From the NCBI RefSeq assembly GCF_900169165.1, contig NZ_FXYY01000004.1:124001-188000 (forward strand): a DNA stretch of 64,000 bases, read 5' to 3'. Both the position numbers and the translations under genes were made by a program. Of this stretch, positions 53,639-61,963 are shown in pieces (position 1 is the stretch's first letter; each line of letters opens with the position of its first letter). The notes beneath the pieces were generated by a model. That model was not told the origin of the DNA, did no database searches, and saw only the letters and a program-made list of their open reading frames with translations. The stretch comes from Brevibacterium linens ATCC 9172 (GTDB lineage Bacteria; Actinomycetota; Actinomycetes; Actinomycetales; Brevibacteriaceae).

Positions 53639-54856
53639 ATGACCGGGCGCCTCTACCTCGACACCGCGGCCGCGGCCCCCGTACGCCGGGAGGCCCTCGA
53701 AGCCGCGTGGCCGTATCTGGCCGGCGCGTTCGGCAATCCGTCGAGCCATCACGAGTTCGGTCGCGGCCCCGCCGACGCTCTCACCGACGCCCGGGCTCGG
53801 GTAGCGAAGGTGCTCGGAATGCGCGCCACGGACATCACATTCACCAGCGGCGGCACCGAGGCGGACAATCTCGCGATCATCGGCATGGCTCTCGGGCACC
53901 AAACCCAGGGTCGGGCTCAGACCCAGCGTCGGGCCGGGACCGCGGTGCCGCCTCGGCGACATATCGTCACCTCCCCCATCGAACACGAAGCGGTGCTCGC
54001 CTCGGTCGAGTTCCTGGCCCGCGTCCACGGATTCACCGTCACCGAGGTGGCCCCGACCTCCGACGGGACCATGACCGAACAGGCGCTGGCCGCGGCCGTG
54101 CGCCCCGACACCGTGCTCGTGACCGTGGGCTATGCGAACAATGAGATCGGCACCGTCGCCGACATTCCGAGCTTGGCCGGCATCGCCCATGACGCCGGCG
54201 CCCTCTTCCACACGGATGCGGTGCAGGCGGCCGGCTGGCTGCCGCTGACCGGGTTGGGCGTCGATGCGCTCAGTTTGGCCGGGCACAAGGTCGGTGCGCC
54301 GAAGGGCATCGGGGTCGCCGCGATCCGCGCCCGCGTCCCCGTCGAACCGCTCATCCACGGCGGCGGGCAGGAGTCCGGACGCCGTTCGGGCACGGAGAAC
54401 GTGGCCCTGGCCGTCGCGTTCGCCACGGCCCTCGAACTCGCCGAGGCGGAGCGGCGTGAGGCCGCCGATCGTGTCCGGGCCGTCCGCGATGAGTTCATCG
54501 CCGCTGTTGTCGACAGCGTGCCCGGGGCGTTCCTCACAGGCGCGGCGGGCACGGCCGGGTCTGACGGTCGGGAGACTCGGACTCCGAACCATGCGTCGTT
54601 CTGCTTCTCGCACACCTCCGGAGAGGCGGTGCTGCTCGAGCTCGAACGCCGCGGGGTGACGGCGTCGAGTGGTTCGGCCTGCGCGGTCGGCTCCGACGAG
54701 CCCTCGCATGTGCTCACGGCATTGGGGATTGCCGCCGAGGTCGCGCAGACGAGTGTGCGCTTCACCTTCCCGTCCTCGATCACCGGCGAGCAGGGACGCG
54801 CTGCCGCGCAGTCCGTCATCGCCGCCGCCGGGAGCTTGGCCACGAGCTTCGCCTGA
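53639..54856 (+). CDS. Cysteine desulfurase (NifS/IscS type, NAD operon)
   Basis: PLP enzyme that releases sulfur from cysteine. PLP lysine in SLAGHKVGAPKGIG (about residue 217), active Cys in ASSGSACAVGSDEPS (about 344). A Gln/Arg/Thr-rich insert (about residues 85-105) follows the first domain strand. 405 residues. Position directly behind nadC suggests a dedicated role in building the 4Fe-4S cluster of NadA, as known for NadS-type partners; other Fe-S or tRNA thiolation roles cannot be excluded. Confidence 0.92.
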   Translation: MTGRLYLDTAAAAPVRREALEAAWPYLAGAFGNPSSHHEFGRGPADALTDARARVAKVLGMRATDITFTSGGTEADNLAIIGMALGHQTQGRAQTQRRAGTAVPPRRHIVTSPIEHEAVLASVEFLARVHGFTVTEVAPTSDGTMTEQALAAAVRPDTVLVTVGYANNEIGTVADIPSLAGIAHDAGALFHTDAVQAAGWLPLTGLGVDALSLAGHKVGAPKGIGVAAIRARVPVEPLIHGGGQESGRRSGTENVALAVAFATALELAEAERREAADRVRAVRDEFIAAVVDSVPGAFLTGAAGTAGSDGRETRTPNHASFCFSHTSGEAVLLELERRGVTASSGSACAVGSDEPSHVLTALGIAAEVAQTSVRFTFPSSITGEQGRAAAQSVIAAAGSLATSFA

Positions 54857-55007
54857 GGCTTTTCGGGGCCGCTGAAGCGAGCTTCGTCTCACTCCGGCGT
54901 GCTTTTGATCACCTTCGCGCTCACCAGGTGGGATACCCCTATCTTTCTCGGTACTTTGGGGCGAGACTGAAAGAGACGCATTCGTCTCAGGGTGTGAGGG
55001 GGCCGCC

Positions 55008-55223
55008 ATGGATCTATTGATTCTGTTCATGATCGCAGTGATGTTCGCGACGATCGTCTTCGTCATCGGACGATACGCCTGCCCGAAGCATGACCGAGTG
55101 CCCCTCATCGAGGTCGATCATGTGCTCCTCTGGACCGCCCTGCGCCGCGGTTGGCATGTGCTCGGATCCTTCGGACCGCTCACTCCCTACCCGGAGGATC
55201 CCTCGGGCGCATCCCGCGCCTGA
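55008..55223 (+). CDS. Small single-helix membrane protein
   Basis: 71 residues: an N-terminal membrane helix (about residues 3-22, LLILFMIAVMFATIVFVIG) and a basic/aromatic cytoplasmic or external tail with no known domain. GAGGGGG lies 6 nt ahead of the ATG, supporting a real gene. Upstream in the 151-bp gap is a hairpin GAGACG-CATT-CGTCTC around 54970-54990. Function unknown. Confidence 0.55.
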   Translation: MDLLILFMIAVMFATIVFVIGRYACPKHDRVPLIEVDHVLLWTALRRGWHVLGSFGPLTPYPEDPSGASRA

Positions 55224-55233
55224 GGTTCTGCCT

Positions 55234-55308
55234 CCTCAGTCGGGGCGAACCTCCGTCACCTCAGTCAGAGCGAACCTCCGTTGCCTCAGTCGGAGCGAAC
55301 CTGCCGGA
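55234..55308 (+). repeat. 25-bp tandem repeat, three copies
   Basis: Copies start at 55234, 55259 and 55284 and each reads CCTCAGTC followed by a variable triplet and GCGAACCT. They fill most of the 131-bp gap between two small membrane protein genes. Intervals are too short and too regular for a CRISPR array. Confidence 0.88.
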
Positions 55309-55354
55309 CGATCGCCGCAGGCCAGTTGCGCACAGCTGTTGTTAGAGTGACAAC

Positions 55355-55879
55355 ATGCCTTCCCCTTCTCAACCGCATCGGAACCCACCGAATGGAACCG
55401 CCGCGCTCATCTTTGTGTGTCTCTCGATCCTCGTCTTCCTCGGGTTCTGCGTCTGGTTCTGGGTGCAGGCCCCGGACACCGTGGCCACCCATTTCGATTC
55501 CGGTGGTCAGCCCGATGACTGGACGTCGAAGGCCGGACTTCTGGGGATCTTCGTGCCCGTGGGGCTCGGCCTGCCCACCCTCATGTCGATCCGGCCGTTG
55601 ATTGCCAAGCTGCCGATCTCGCTCATCAATGCCCCACACAAGGAGTATTGGATCGAGCGAGGCGACAAGACCTACCTCGTCGACTGCCTCATGGAACTCC
55701 TGCGCATCACCGCCGGACTCACCGCACTGCTCATCGCAGCCATCCTCGTCATCATCGCGGAGACAGCACGTTCGGCGACGATGCCGGAATGGCTGACCGT
55801 CGTGCCGACGGCTGTCTTCCTCGTCGCCACAGGACTCGCCGTCTGGCGCTTCTACCGCAGACTCACCCCGCCGAGGTGA
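55355..55879 (+). CDS. DUF1648-domain membrane protein
   Basis: 174 residues, four membrane helices (about 20-42, 63-80, 118-140, 147-165). The segment TVATHFDSGGQPDDWTSKAG (about residues 42-61) after helix 1 is the DUF1648 signature. Function unknown; such domains occur in SdpI-like immunity proteins and in solo integral proteins. No ribosome site; TAGAGT 7 nt ahead of the ATG could be a -10 for a leaderless message. Confidence 0.8.
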   Translation: MPSPSQPHRNPPNGTAALIFVCLSILVFLGFCVWFWVQAPDTVATHFDSGGQPDDWTSKAGLLGIFVPVGLGLPTLMSIRPLIAKLPISLINAPHKEYWIERGDKTYLVDCLMELLRITAGLTALLIAAILVIIAETARSATMPEWLTVVPTAVFLVATGLAVWRFYRRLTPPR

Positions 55880-56024
55880 CCGCGTCGTCGGCGACGGCCA
55901 CCCCGCCGAGGTGACTCTGCGGTCCATCCCGACCGCAGGGGTGGGAACGCTCCCGCCCTCCCACCGGGGTGACCGACCAGAGGTCAGGGCCGCCTCGGCG
56001 AGGGAGATCCGATGCTCCCCGGGG

Positions 56025-56765
56025 TCAGACGGTGACTTCTTGGGGCAAGAACACGGAGACGTCCCAGTTCTGCATCGCGTGGGCCGACGCCCAGAAGTGG
56101 AGTTCGTATACGCAGGCCTGTTCGAAGGCGGCTCGCATGCGGGCGGATTCCTCGCTCGGGGCCTTCGCGAGTTCCTGTTCGAGGATGTGCACAGCGTGGC
56201 GGGTCGATTCGTCGAATTCCGGTGAGTCGTAGGTCTGCACCCAGGTGCGGTAGGGGTGGTCATCGGACATCTGACCGGCCTGGTCGATCAGCACCTTGCC
56301 CATGTGGGCGTACACCCAGAAGCAGGGCAGCACTGAGGCCACGCCTTCGCCGTAGGATCGGCTGGCGGCGTTGGCGACGAGGAAGGACACGTAACCCAGC
56401 GTCGTCGGGGAGGCCTTGAAACGGGAGCCTTCCGCGGTGAGCTCCTCCAGCGCCGAGGCGAGTCGGGCGTCGGCGAGCAGCTCTGCGTGCATCTCCTCTT
56501 CGACGGTGATCGCCTCGGCGGCGGAGCCTGCCCAGAATCGGGATTCGTCACGGTCGACGGTCTTCGCGGCCAGGAACGACATGGCCTTCGCATACCCGTT
56601 GAGATAGAGACTGTCCTGCGAGATGTAATTGGCGAACGCCTTCGGACCGAGGCTGCCGTCGGCGAGCTGGGCGAGGAACGGCAGGGCTTCGATCTGCTCG
56701 ACGATGGGGCGAACGCGGTCCCACAGCTGGGTGGTCAGTGGGCCGGCGGTAAAGGTGACGGTCAT
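56025..56765 (-). CDS. tenA: Thiaminase II / TenA family protein
   Basis: Hydrolyses aminopyrimidine precursors to recover HMP for thiamine, a salvage function. Catalytic Cys is in VLPCFWVYAHMG (about residues 142-153), with the acidic pair in YDSPEFDESTRHAV (about 180). 246 residues. AAGGAG has ideal spacing. Separate from the thiMED operon and without its own visible TPP riboswitch in the 101-bp gap, which holds a tandem repeat. Confidence 0.94.
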   Translation of the reverse strand: MTVTFTAGPLTTQLWDRVRPIVEQIEALPFLAQLADGSLGPKAFANYISQDSLYLNGYAKAMSFLAAKTVDRDESRFWAGSAAEAITVEEEMHAELLADARLASALEELTAEGSRFKASPTTLGYVSFLVANAASRSYGEGVASVLPCFWVYAHMGKVLIDQAGQMSDDHPYRTWVQTYDSPEFDESTRHAVHILEQELAKAPSEESARMRAAFEQACVYELHFWASAHAMQNWDVSVFLPQEVTV

Positions 56766-56783
56766 GGGAACTCCTTTGTGCTC

Positions 56784-56850
56784 GTGTGACGTGGTGATTC
56801 GTATGACGTGGCGGTTCGAGTGAGTTGGCGCTTCCGGTGAGGTGGTGGTC
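56784..56850 (+). repeat. 17-bp tandem repeat, four copies, between tenA and thiD
   Basis: Units at 56784, 56801, 56818 and 56835 share the pattern GTGACGTGGCGGTTC with substitutions that increase from left to right. The array occupies most of the gap. Confidence 0.75.
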
Positions 56851-56866
56851 AGGCGGGATGGATACC

Positions 56867-57796
56867 TCAGGCGGGTCGATCGCGGACGATGTCGACCTGG
56901 TGGTCGACGGGTCCGTGGGCGCCCTCCGGATCCAGACTCAGCTGCCAGTCCGCAGCCGAGTTCAGGGCGCGAGCGAGAAAATCGAGGGCATTGCCGACAG
57001 CCTCGCCGAGGAGGTCGGACCCGATCGCCGCGCGTGACCGATCTTTCCCGGTCGGGGCCGCCGGATCGGCAGGTCCCCCGGCGGCAGCTGCGCGTTCACG
57101 GCCGAGGACGGCCACCTCGGCGGTGATCGCAGCCGAGAGAGTGCACCCTGTTCCGTGCGTGTTCATCGTCGTCACGCGGGGGTGGGTGAACTCCCGGACC
57201 TGACCGTCGCTCGTGGCGAGGATGTCGATGACCTCGTCATCGCTACCGTGTCCGCCCTTGAGCAGGACCGCTCCGGGCCCGCGCTCGAGCAGGCGCCCGG
57301 CCTGGTCACGCATGGCTTCGGTCGTCTGCGCTTCGGGTTCGTCATCGCTGATGAGCAGGGCCGCCTCGGGGAGGTTGGGGGTGATGAGGTCGGCGACGGG
57401 CAGCAGGTGGGTGCGCACGGCGTCGACGGCATCGGCCTCGAGGAGGCGATGGCCGGAGGTCGCGATCATCACCGGGTCGACGGTGAAGAAGCCGAGCCGG
57501 CCTTCGGCGGCGCGGGCGACGACGAGTTCGACGAGGTCACGGCTGCCGAGCATCCCCGATTTCGTCGCATCGACGGGCAGGTCGCCGAGCACGGACTCGA
57601 ACTGATCGGCGACGAAATCGACGTCGATCGGATAGACGCGCGACACCCCGTGCGTGTTCTGCGCGACGAGGGCGGTGATGACGGTCGTGCCCATGGTCTT
57701 CCGCGCGGTGAAGGTCTTGAGGTCGGCGTGAATCCCGGCGCCGCCTGAGGGGTCGGTGCCGGCGATGGACAAGGTGATCGGCGGGCGGGTCGTCAC
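56867..57796 (-). CDS. thiD: Hydroxymethylpyrimidine/phosphomethylpyrimidine kinase
   Basis: Phosphorylates HMP and HMP-P for thiamine. GTDPSGGAGIHADLKTF (residues about 12-28), AQNTHGV near 47 and the anion-hole TMNTHGTGCTLSAAI (about 208-222) are diagnostic. 309 residues, with a Ala/Gly/Pro insert near 235-255. Overlaps thiE by 4 nt. Confidence 0.96.
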   Translation of the reverse strand: MTTRPPITLSIAGTDPSGGAGIHADLKTFTARKTMGTTVITALVAQNTHGVSRVYPIDVDFVADQFESVLGDLPVDATKSGMLGSRDLVELVVARAAEGRLGFFTVDPVMIATSGHRLLEADAVDAVRTHLLPVADLITPNLPEAALLISDDEPEAQTTEAMRDQAGRLLERGPGAVLLKGGHGSDDEVIDILATSDGQVREFTHPRVTTMNTHGTGCTLSAAITAEVAVLGRERAAAAGGPADPAAPTGKDRSRAAIGSDLLGEAVGNALDFLARALNSAADWQLSLDPEGAHGPVDHQVDIVRDRPA

Positions 57797-58578
57797 TGGT
57801 CGCTCCCGGTGAAAGCGGCCAGCAGCTCTTCGGCCGCCGACTTCGGATCCTCGGCCAGGCAGATCGCCGAGACCACGCAGATTCCGATCAGTCCACGTCC
57901 GTGCAGGTCGGGGGCACGGTAGGCGGTGATACCGCCGATGGCGACGGCGGGGATTCCGGCTTCTGCCGCCAGCTCGCCGAGGCGGTCCGGTCCGATGCCG
58001 TCGGGGGCGTCGGCTTTCGTGGAGGTGTCATAGACCGGTCCGATGCCGACGAGGTCGACGACTCCGGAGTTGCGGGCGGCGGCGAATTCGTCGCTGTTGG
58101 CGGCCGAGAGACCGATGAGCGGTGCCGCACCCAGGGCGGCGCGCACCTCGGCGACGGTGGCATCGGTTTGGCCGACGTGGATGTGCACGGTCTCGCCTTC
58201 GTCGATGAGGCGGCGGGCCACCTCGACGCGGTCGTTGAGGACGACGGGAACCGTGCGGTCGGTGCCGCGGGTGGCGGCGTCGACGGCGGCGATGACCTGG
58301 CGGGTGAGCGAGTAGAACCCTGCGTCGTCGATGTCCTTGTCGCGGACCTGGACGATGCCCACTCCCCCGGCGACGGCGGCCTGCACGGTCTCGGCGACGC
58401 TGCGACCGGCGGCTTCGCATTGCGCGGAGTCGGTGACGAGGTAGAGGCGAGTGTCGATTCCGGCGAAGCGGTCGGTCGCGGCAGCGCGGTCGGTCGCGGC
58501 GGCTCCATCGGTCGCGGCGGCGCCGTTAGCGGCGGCGCCGTTCGGGTTGTCAGCGATGTGGGCGGATCCGGCGGTCAT
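57793..58578 (-). CDS. thiE: Thiamine-phosphate synthase
   Basis: Joins HMP-PP and thiazole phosphate to give thiamine phosphate. LYLVTDSAQCEAAGRS, IVQVRDKDIDD, and HVGQTDATVAEVR follow the ThiE barrel order. The first 45 residues are an Ala/Asn/Thr/Asp repeat stretch (ANGAAATDGAAATDRAAA) coded by short DNA repeats and not needed for the barrel. 261 residues. Overlaps thiM and thiD by 4 nt. Confidence 0.95.
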   Translation of the reverse strand: MTAGSAHIADNPNGAAANGAAATDGAAATDRAAATDRFAGIDTRLYLVTDSAQCEAAGRSVAETVQAAVAGGVGIVQVRDKDIDDAGFYSLTRQVIAAVDAATRGTDRTVPVVLNDRVEVARRLIDEGETVHIHVGQTDATVAEVRAALGAAPLIGLSAANSDEFAAARNSGVVDLVGIGPVYDTSTKADAPDGIGPDRLGELAAEAGIPAVAIGGITAYRAPDLHGRGLIGICVVSAICLAEDPKSAAEELLAAFTGSDQ

Positions 58579-59504
58579 GCTTCGACGCCTTCGCCGGCGG
58601 CACCGCTGCCTGAGGTGAGCGTGTCGAGGCTGATTCTCGTCTCTGCGAGTCGGTCGCCGTCGACGGCGTGGAGCGCGTCGAGGAAGTTCACCGAGTAGCT
58701 TCCCGGCCCCTTCGCACCATCGGCGGCGAGTTCACCGGCGACCGCGAAGTGCGCGTGGGCGGCGACGACGGCTTCGAACCTCGCCGAGGCGGCCCCACCG
58801 TTCGCGGACCCGTCCGTGGCGTTGACGGCCGAGGCATCGGCGTCGGGGTCGGCCAGTCCTGCCCGGGCGGCAGCCAGGTAGGCGACGGTGACGGCACCGA
58901 GAGAGCACCCGGTGCCGATGACCAGCGGCATGAACTCATGTCCGCCGGTGATGCGGGCGACGTGGACGGTGCCGTCGATATGGGCGACGACGGCATCGGT
59001 GGGTCCGGACACGGCGACGATCGCACCGGTTTCCCTGGCCAGCTTTGCGGCGGCGGGGAGGACGGCATCGACTTCATCGGTGGAGTCGACTCCACGACCG
59101 CCGAGTCCGACTCCGGCGAGAGCCGCGACCTCGGAGGCATTGCCGCGGATAGTTGTGGGGTGATCGGCGGCGGCGCGGCGGATGCGGGAGGTGCGGAAGT
59201 CGACGGCGCCGACGCTCACGGGGTCGAGGACCCAGGGTTTGCCGGCGGCGTTGGCGACGTCGATGGCGGCATCGGCGGCGAGCAGCTGATGGTTCGAAGC
59301 GGTGCCGAAGTTGACGAGGACTCCGCTGGCGATTCCGGCGAACTGTCCGGCGTCGGCTTCGTGGTCGAGCATCGCCGGGGAGGCGCCGACAGCCAGGAGC
59401 ACGTTCGCGCTGAACTGCTGCACGACGGTGTTCGTGATGCATTGGATGAGTGGATTGCTTGCGCGCAGTCGCGCATTCGCAGAACGCAGGTCGAAGTCAA
59501 CCAT
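58575..59504 (-). CDS. thiM: Hydroxyethylthiazole kinase
   Basis: Phosphorylates the thiazole alcohol for salvage. CITNTVVQQFSANVLLAVGA (about residues 22-41), WVLDPVSVGAVDFRT near 92 and the catalytic GTGCSLGAVT near 205. A Asp/Ala/Ser-rich insert follows near 225-245. Start at 59504 is fixed by GAAGGGA, which forms the 3' edge of the upstream riboswitch. First gene of thiM-thiE-thiD; the combination with tenA indicates salvage, and no thiC or thiG is present here. Confidence 0.95.
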   Translation of the reverse strand: MVDFDLRSANARLRASNPLIQCITNTVVQQFSANVLLAVGASPAMLDHEADAGQFAGIASGVLVNFGTASNHQLLAADAAIDVANAAGKPWVLDPVSVGAVDFRTSRIRRAAADHPTTIRGNASEVAALAGVGLGGRGVDSTDEVDAVLPAAAKLARETGAIVAVSGPTDAVVAHIDGTVHVARITGGHEFMPLVIGTGCSLGAVTVAYLAAARAGLADPDADASAVNATDGSANGGAASARFEAVVAAHAHFAVAGELAADGAKGPGSYSVNFLDALHAVDGDRLAETRISLDTLTSGSGAAGEGVEA

Positions 59505-59509
59505 GACGA

Positions 59510-59616
59510 TCCCTTCGCTAGTATGGCCCAGATCAGGTTCGATGGGTGTTCTCTCAGCCTCGGTGTCCTCCGTGCGCAGCGTCTTGGTGCGAACGGATCC
59601 TCGTGAGGCACCCCAT
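59510..59616 (-). promoter_or_regulatory. TPP riboswitch (THI element) upstream of thiM
   Basis: Read on the minus strand, the conserved blocks occur in order: GGGGTGCC (59614-59607), GGCTGAGA (about 59559-59552), ACCC (59547-59544), GAACCTGATC (59540-59531) and TACTAGCGAAGGGA near the 3' end (about 59523-59510). The last block contains the Shine-Dalgarno sequence of thiM, so TPP binding probably blocks translation. Confidence 0.93.
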
Positions 59617-59676
59617 GTCATTGGCTTCGACTGTATCAGCCCGGCTGAGGCACGGCGACTCCTTGGATGCTCAGTG

Positions 59677-59746
59677 CCGACCGCTCGACTTGACGTCGCT
59701 GTATCAAGCAATGCATTGCGCGCTCGACGCTCAGGCGAGCGGTCGG
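59677..59746 (+). repeat. 70-bp dispersed palindromic element, copy C
   Basis: Left arm CCGACCGCTCGA (59677-59688), core GTCGCTGTATCAAGC (59695-59709), right arm CGAGCGGTCGG (59736-59746). Same length, orientation and core offset as copies A and B. The 328-bp gap 59505-59832 is accounted for by the riboswitch, this element and a smaller hairpin (GAGCGCTCAGCGCTGAGCG near 59788-59806). Confidence 0.85.
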
Positions 59747-59832
59747 CAGAGGGAGCTCTTGCGGAACCGAGAGGTCGACGACAACTTGAGCGCTCAGCGC
59801 TGAGCGGACGCCCCTGTGCCGCCGACCCGGCA

Positions 59833-61044
59833 CTACCCGCGCCCGACGTACCTCTGGCCTCGGCGGCTGAGCGCATCGATGACGACGGCGGTGAGCAAGA
59901 CGAGCGCGGTGATGATCTGCTGTGCATCGGAGTTGAAGCCGATGAGGTAGAGACCGTTGTTGATCGCGCCGACGACCAGTGCGCCGAGCACTGCCGCCCA
60001 GGCAGTTCCGCGACCACCGAACAGCGAGGTGCCGCCGATGACGGCCGCAGCGATCGCGTTGAGCAGGTCCTGCGTGCTCACCAGCGTCGATCCCGCGTTC
60101 GTCGTCACTCCGGTCTTGATGAATCCGAACAGAGCGGCCAGCACTCCGGCAGCCATGAACACGCTGATGCGCACCCAGGTCACGCGGATGCCGGCACGCC
60201 GGGCGGCTTCGACCTTGCCGCCGACGGCGTAGATCGAACGACCATAACGGGTCTTGCGCAGCACGAGGTCGATGATGATCGCGATGACGATCATGAGGAA
60301 GAACGGCATCGCCAGACCGAAGTCCTGATTGACGAGGATGAGGAAGCCGAACACGATCGCGGCCAGCAGGACGATCCTCACGATCACCGAAGTCCAGCTC
60401 GGAGCGCTGAGACCCTCCCGGTGGCGGCGCAACTTCGAATAGATGATGCCGACGCCGAATCCGATGATCGCGATCGCACCGAAGACATAGGCCCAGATCG
60501 CCGGGAAATAGAAGCTCGCGAAGTCGAAGGCGAAGGTGTCCGACATCGACAGGTTCTTCTGCGTACCCAGGGTTGTCAGCGTCAGGCCGGTGAACGCGAG
60601 CAAGCCGGCCAGGGTCACCACGAACGCCGGGATGCCGACGACGGCGAAGAACCAGCCCTGGATCGCACCGACGACCAGGCCGAGCAGCAGCATGATGACC
60701 AGCGCCAGGGCCGGCGGCACACCTTGCCTCACCACCAGAACACCGAGCAGCGAGGCGGCCAATCCGCCCAACTGCGCCAGGGAGAGGTCGATCTCGCCGA
60801 GGAGCAGGATGAGGTTGATGCCCAGGGCAAGTATCGCGAGGAATGCGACCTGGGTGGAGAGGTTGACGAGGTTGGCCGGAGAGATGAAGTTCGAGTCGGC
60901 CGTCTGGAAGACGATGACGATGACGATGAGGGCGAAGATGACCGGGAACGATCCGAGCTGGCCCTCTTTGACCCGTCGCAGGAACGTTCCGACGACGCCT
61001 TCGTGAGAGATCCGTTCGTCGGTGATGAAGGAATTGCGGGTCAT
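59833..61044 (-). CDS. Sugar ABC transporter permease (XylH type)
   Basis: CUT2-class monosaccharide permease with about ten helices and the family start pattern NLVNLSTQVAFLAILALGIN (about residues 60-79) and LLGEIDLSLAQLGGLAA (about 83-99), the latter a CUT2 landmark. 403 residues, close to XylH. Follows the ATPase gene with a 4-nt overlap. With the xylose-type binding protein it probably carries xylose or a related sugar. Confidence 0.92.
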   Translation of the reverse strand: MTRNSFITDERISHEGVVGTFLRRVKEGQLGSFPVIFALIVIVIVFQTADSNFISPANLVNLSTQVAFLAILALGINLILLLGEIDLSLAQLGGLAASLLGVLVVRQGVPPALALVIMLLLGLVVGAIQGWFFAVVGIPAFVVTLAGLLAFTGLTLTTLGTQKNLSMSDTFAFDFASFYFPAIWAYVFGAIAIIGFGVGIIYSKLRRHREGLSAPSWTSVIVRIVLLAAIVFGFLILVNQDFGLAMPFFLMIVIAIIIDLVLRKTRYGRSIYAVGGKVEAARRAGIRVTWVRISVFMAAGVLAALFGFIKTGVTTNAGSTLVSTQDLLNAIAAAVIGGTSLFGGRGTAWAAVLGALVVGAINNGLYLIGFNSDAQQIITALVLLTAVVIDALSRRGQRYVGRG

Positions 61045-61865
61045 CGACGCTCACCCCTCCGTGCCGCACGCTTGGTCACGACGTTGTCGCTGGCCCCGGT
61101 GATCGCGGCCACGAGCACGTCCGTGCGTTCGTCGCCAGGGAAGTCACCGGCGTCCTTGCCCAAGCGCAGCACGTGCACCCGCTCGCACACAGCCTGCACG
61201 TCAGCCATATTGTGGCTGACGAGCAGCACCCCGAGGTCACGTTCCTTCAGCCGTTCGATGAGGTTGAGCACCTCGGCCGTCTGGGCGACACCGAGCGCCG
61301 CCGTCGGCTCGTCGAGCATGACCAGGGAGGGTTCGCCCAGCAGCGAGCGAGCGATCGCGACGGTCTGACGCTGACCGCCGGACAGGGCCGCGATCGGCAC
61401 TCGCACGCTCGGGATCTTCGCTGACAGACTGCGCAGCAGCTCCCAGGATTTGGCCTCCATGGACACCTCGTCGAGCACTCCGCCGCGGGTCTTCTCATGT
61501 CCGAGGAAGAGGTTGGCGACGACGTCGAGGTTCTCGCACAGGGCCAAGTCTTGGAACACGGTGGCCACTCCGGCCCTCTGCGCGTCCTTCGGGGAGGAGA
61601 ACCTCTGCGCCGTTCCGTTCATGATGAGCTCGCCCTCATCGGCGGCATGGACTCCGGCGATGACCTTGATCAGCGTCGATTTGCCGGCGCCGTTGTCGCC
61701 GACAAGGCCGACGACCTCGCCGCGGCCGACGCTGAGATTGATGTCGGTCAGTGCCTGAACGGCACCGAATCGCTTGTTGATTCCGCGCAGTTCGAGCACC
61801 GGCTCGCTGTCGCTGCCCGGCGTCCGCGTCGCCGCAGATGCCTGGTCAGGTGTCTCTGGTGTCAT
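61041..61865 (-). CDS. Sugar ABC transporter ATP-binding protein, single domain
   Basis: CUT2 ATPase with Walker A GDNGAGKSTLIK near residue 58, signature LSGGQRQTVAIARSLL near 156, and Walker B LVMLDEPTAALG near 178. RbsA/XylG ATPases usually are fusions of two ATPase halves (about 500 residues); this one has 274 and a single half, a form seen in FrcA-like systems, so it should work as a homodimer. Located between binding protein and permease genes. Confidence 0.93.
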   Translation of the reverse strand: MTPETPDQASAATRTPGSDSEPVLELRGINKRFGAVQALTDINLSVGRGEVVGLVGDNGAGKSTLIKVIAGVHAADEGELIMNGTAQRFSSPKDAQRAGVATVFQDLALCENLDVVANLFLGHEKTRGGVLDEVSMEAKSWELLRSLSAKIPSVRVPIAALSGGQRQTVAIARSLLGEPSLVMLDEPTAALGVAQTAEVLNLIERLKERDLGVLLVSHNMADVQAVCERVHVLRLGKDAGDFPGDERTDVLVAAITGASDNVVTKRAARRGERR

Positions 61866-61963
61866 CTGTTCCTACTTGTCGCAGTCGTTGACCCCGGCAG
61901 CCGGCGACCGGTGATGGTCGCCGGCTCGAGGTCGGTCGCATCAGATCGTGAGCGCGCACGTGC

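Noticed and set aside
53564-55108. 514-residue minus-strand frame opposite the cysteine desulfurase
   Set aside because: Antisense shadow; the plus-strand protein has all catalytic residues.
55234-55308. CRISPR array
   Set aside because: Only three 25-bp units without spacers and no cas genes; simple tandem repeat.
59302-61368. 688-residue open frame opposite thiM, the riboswitch and the xylH-type gene
   Set aside because: Crosses a riboswitch and two gene ends; Asp/Glu/Arg-rich shadow.
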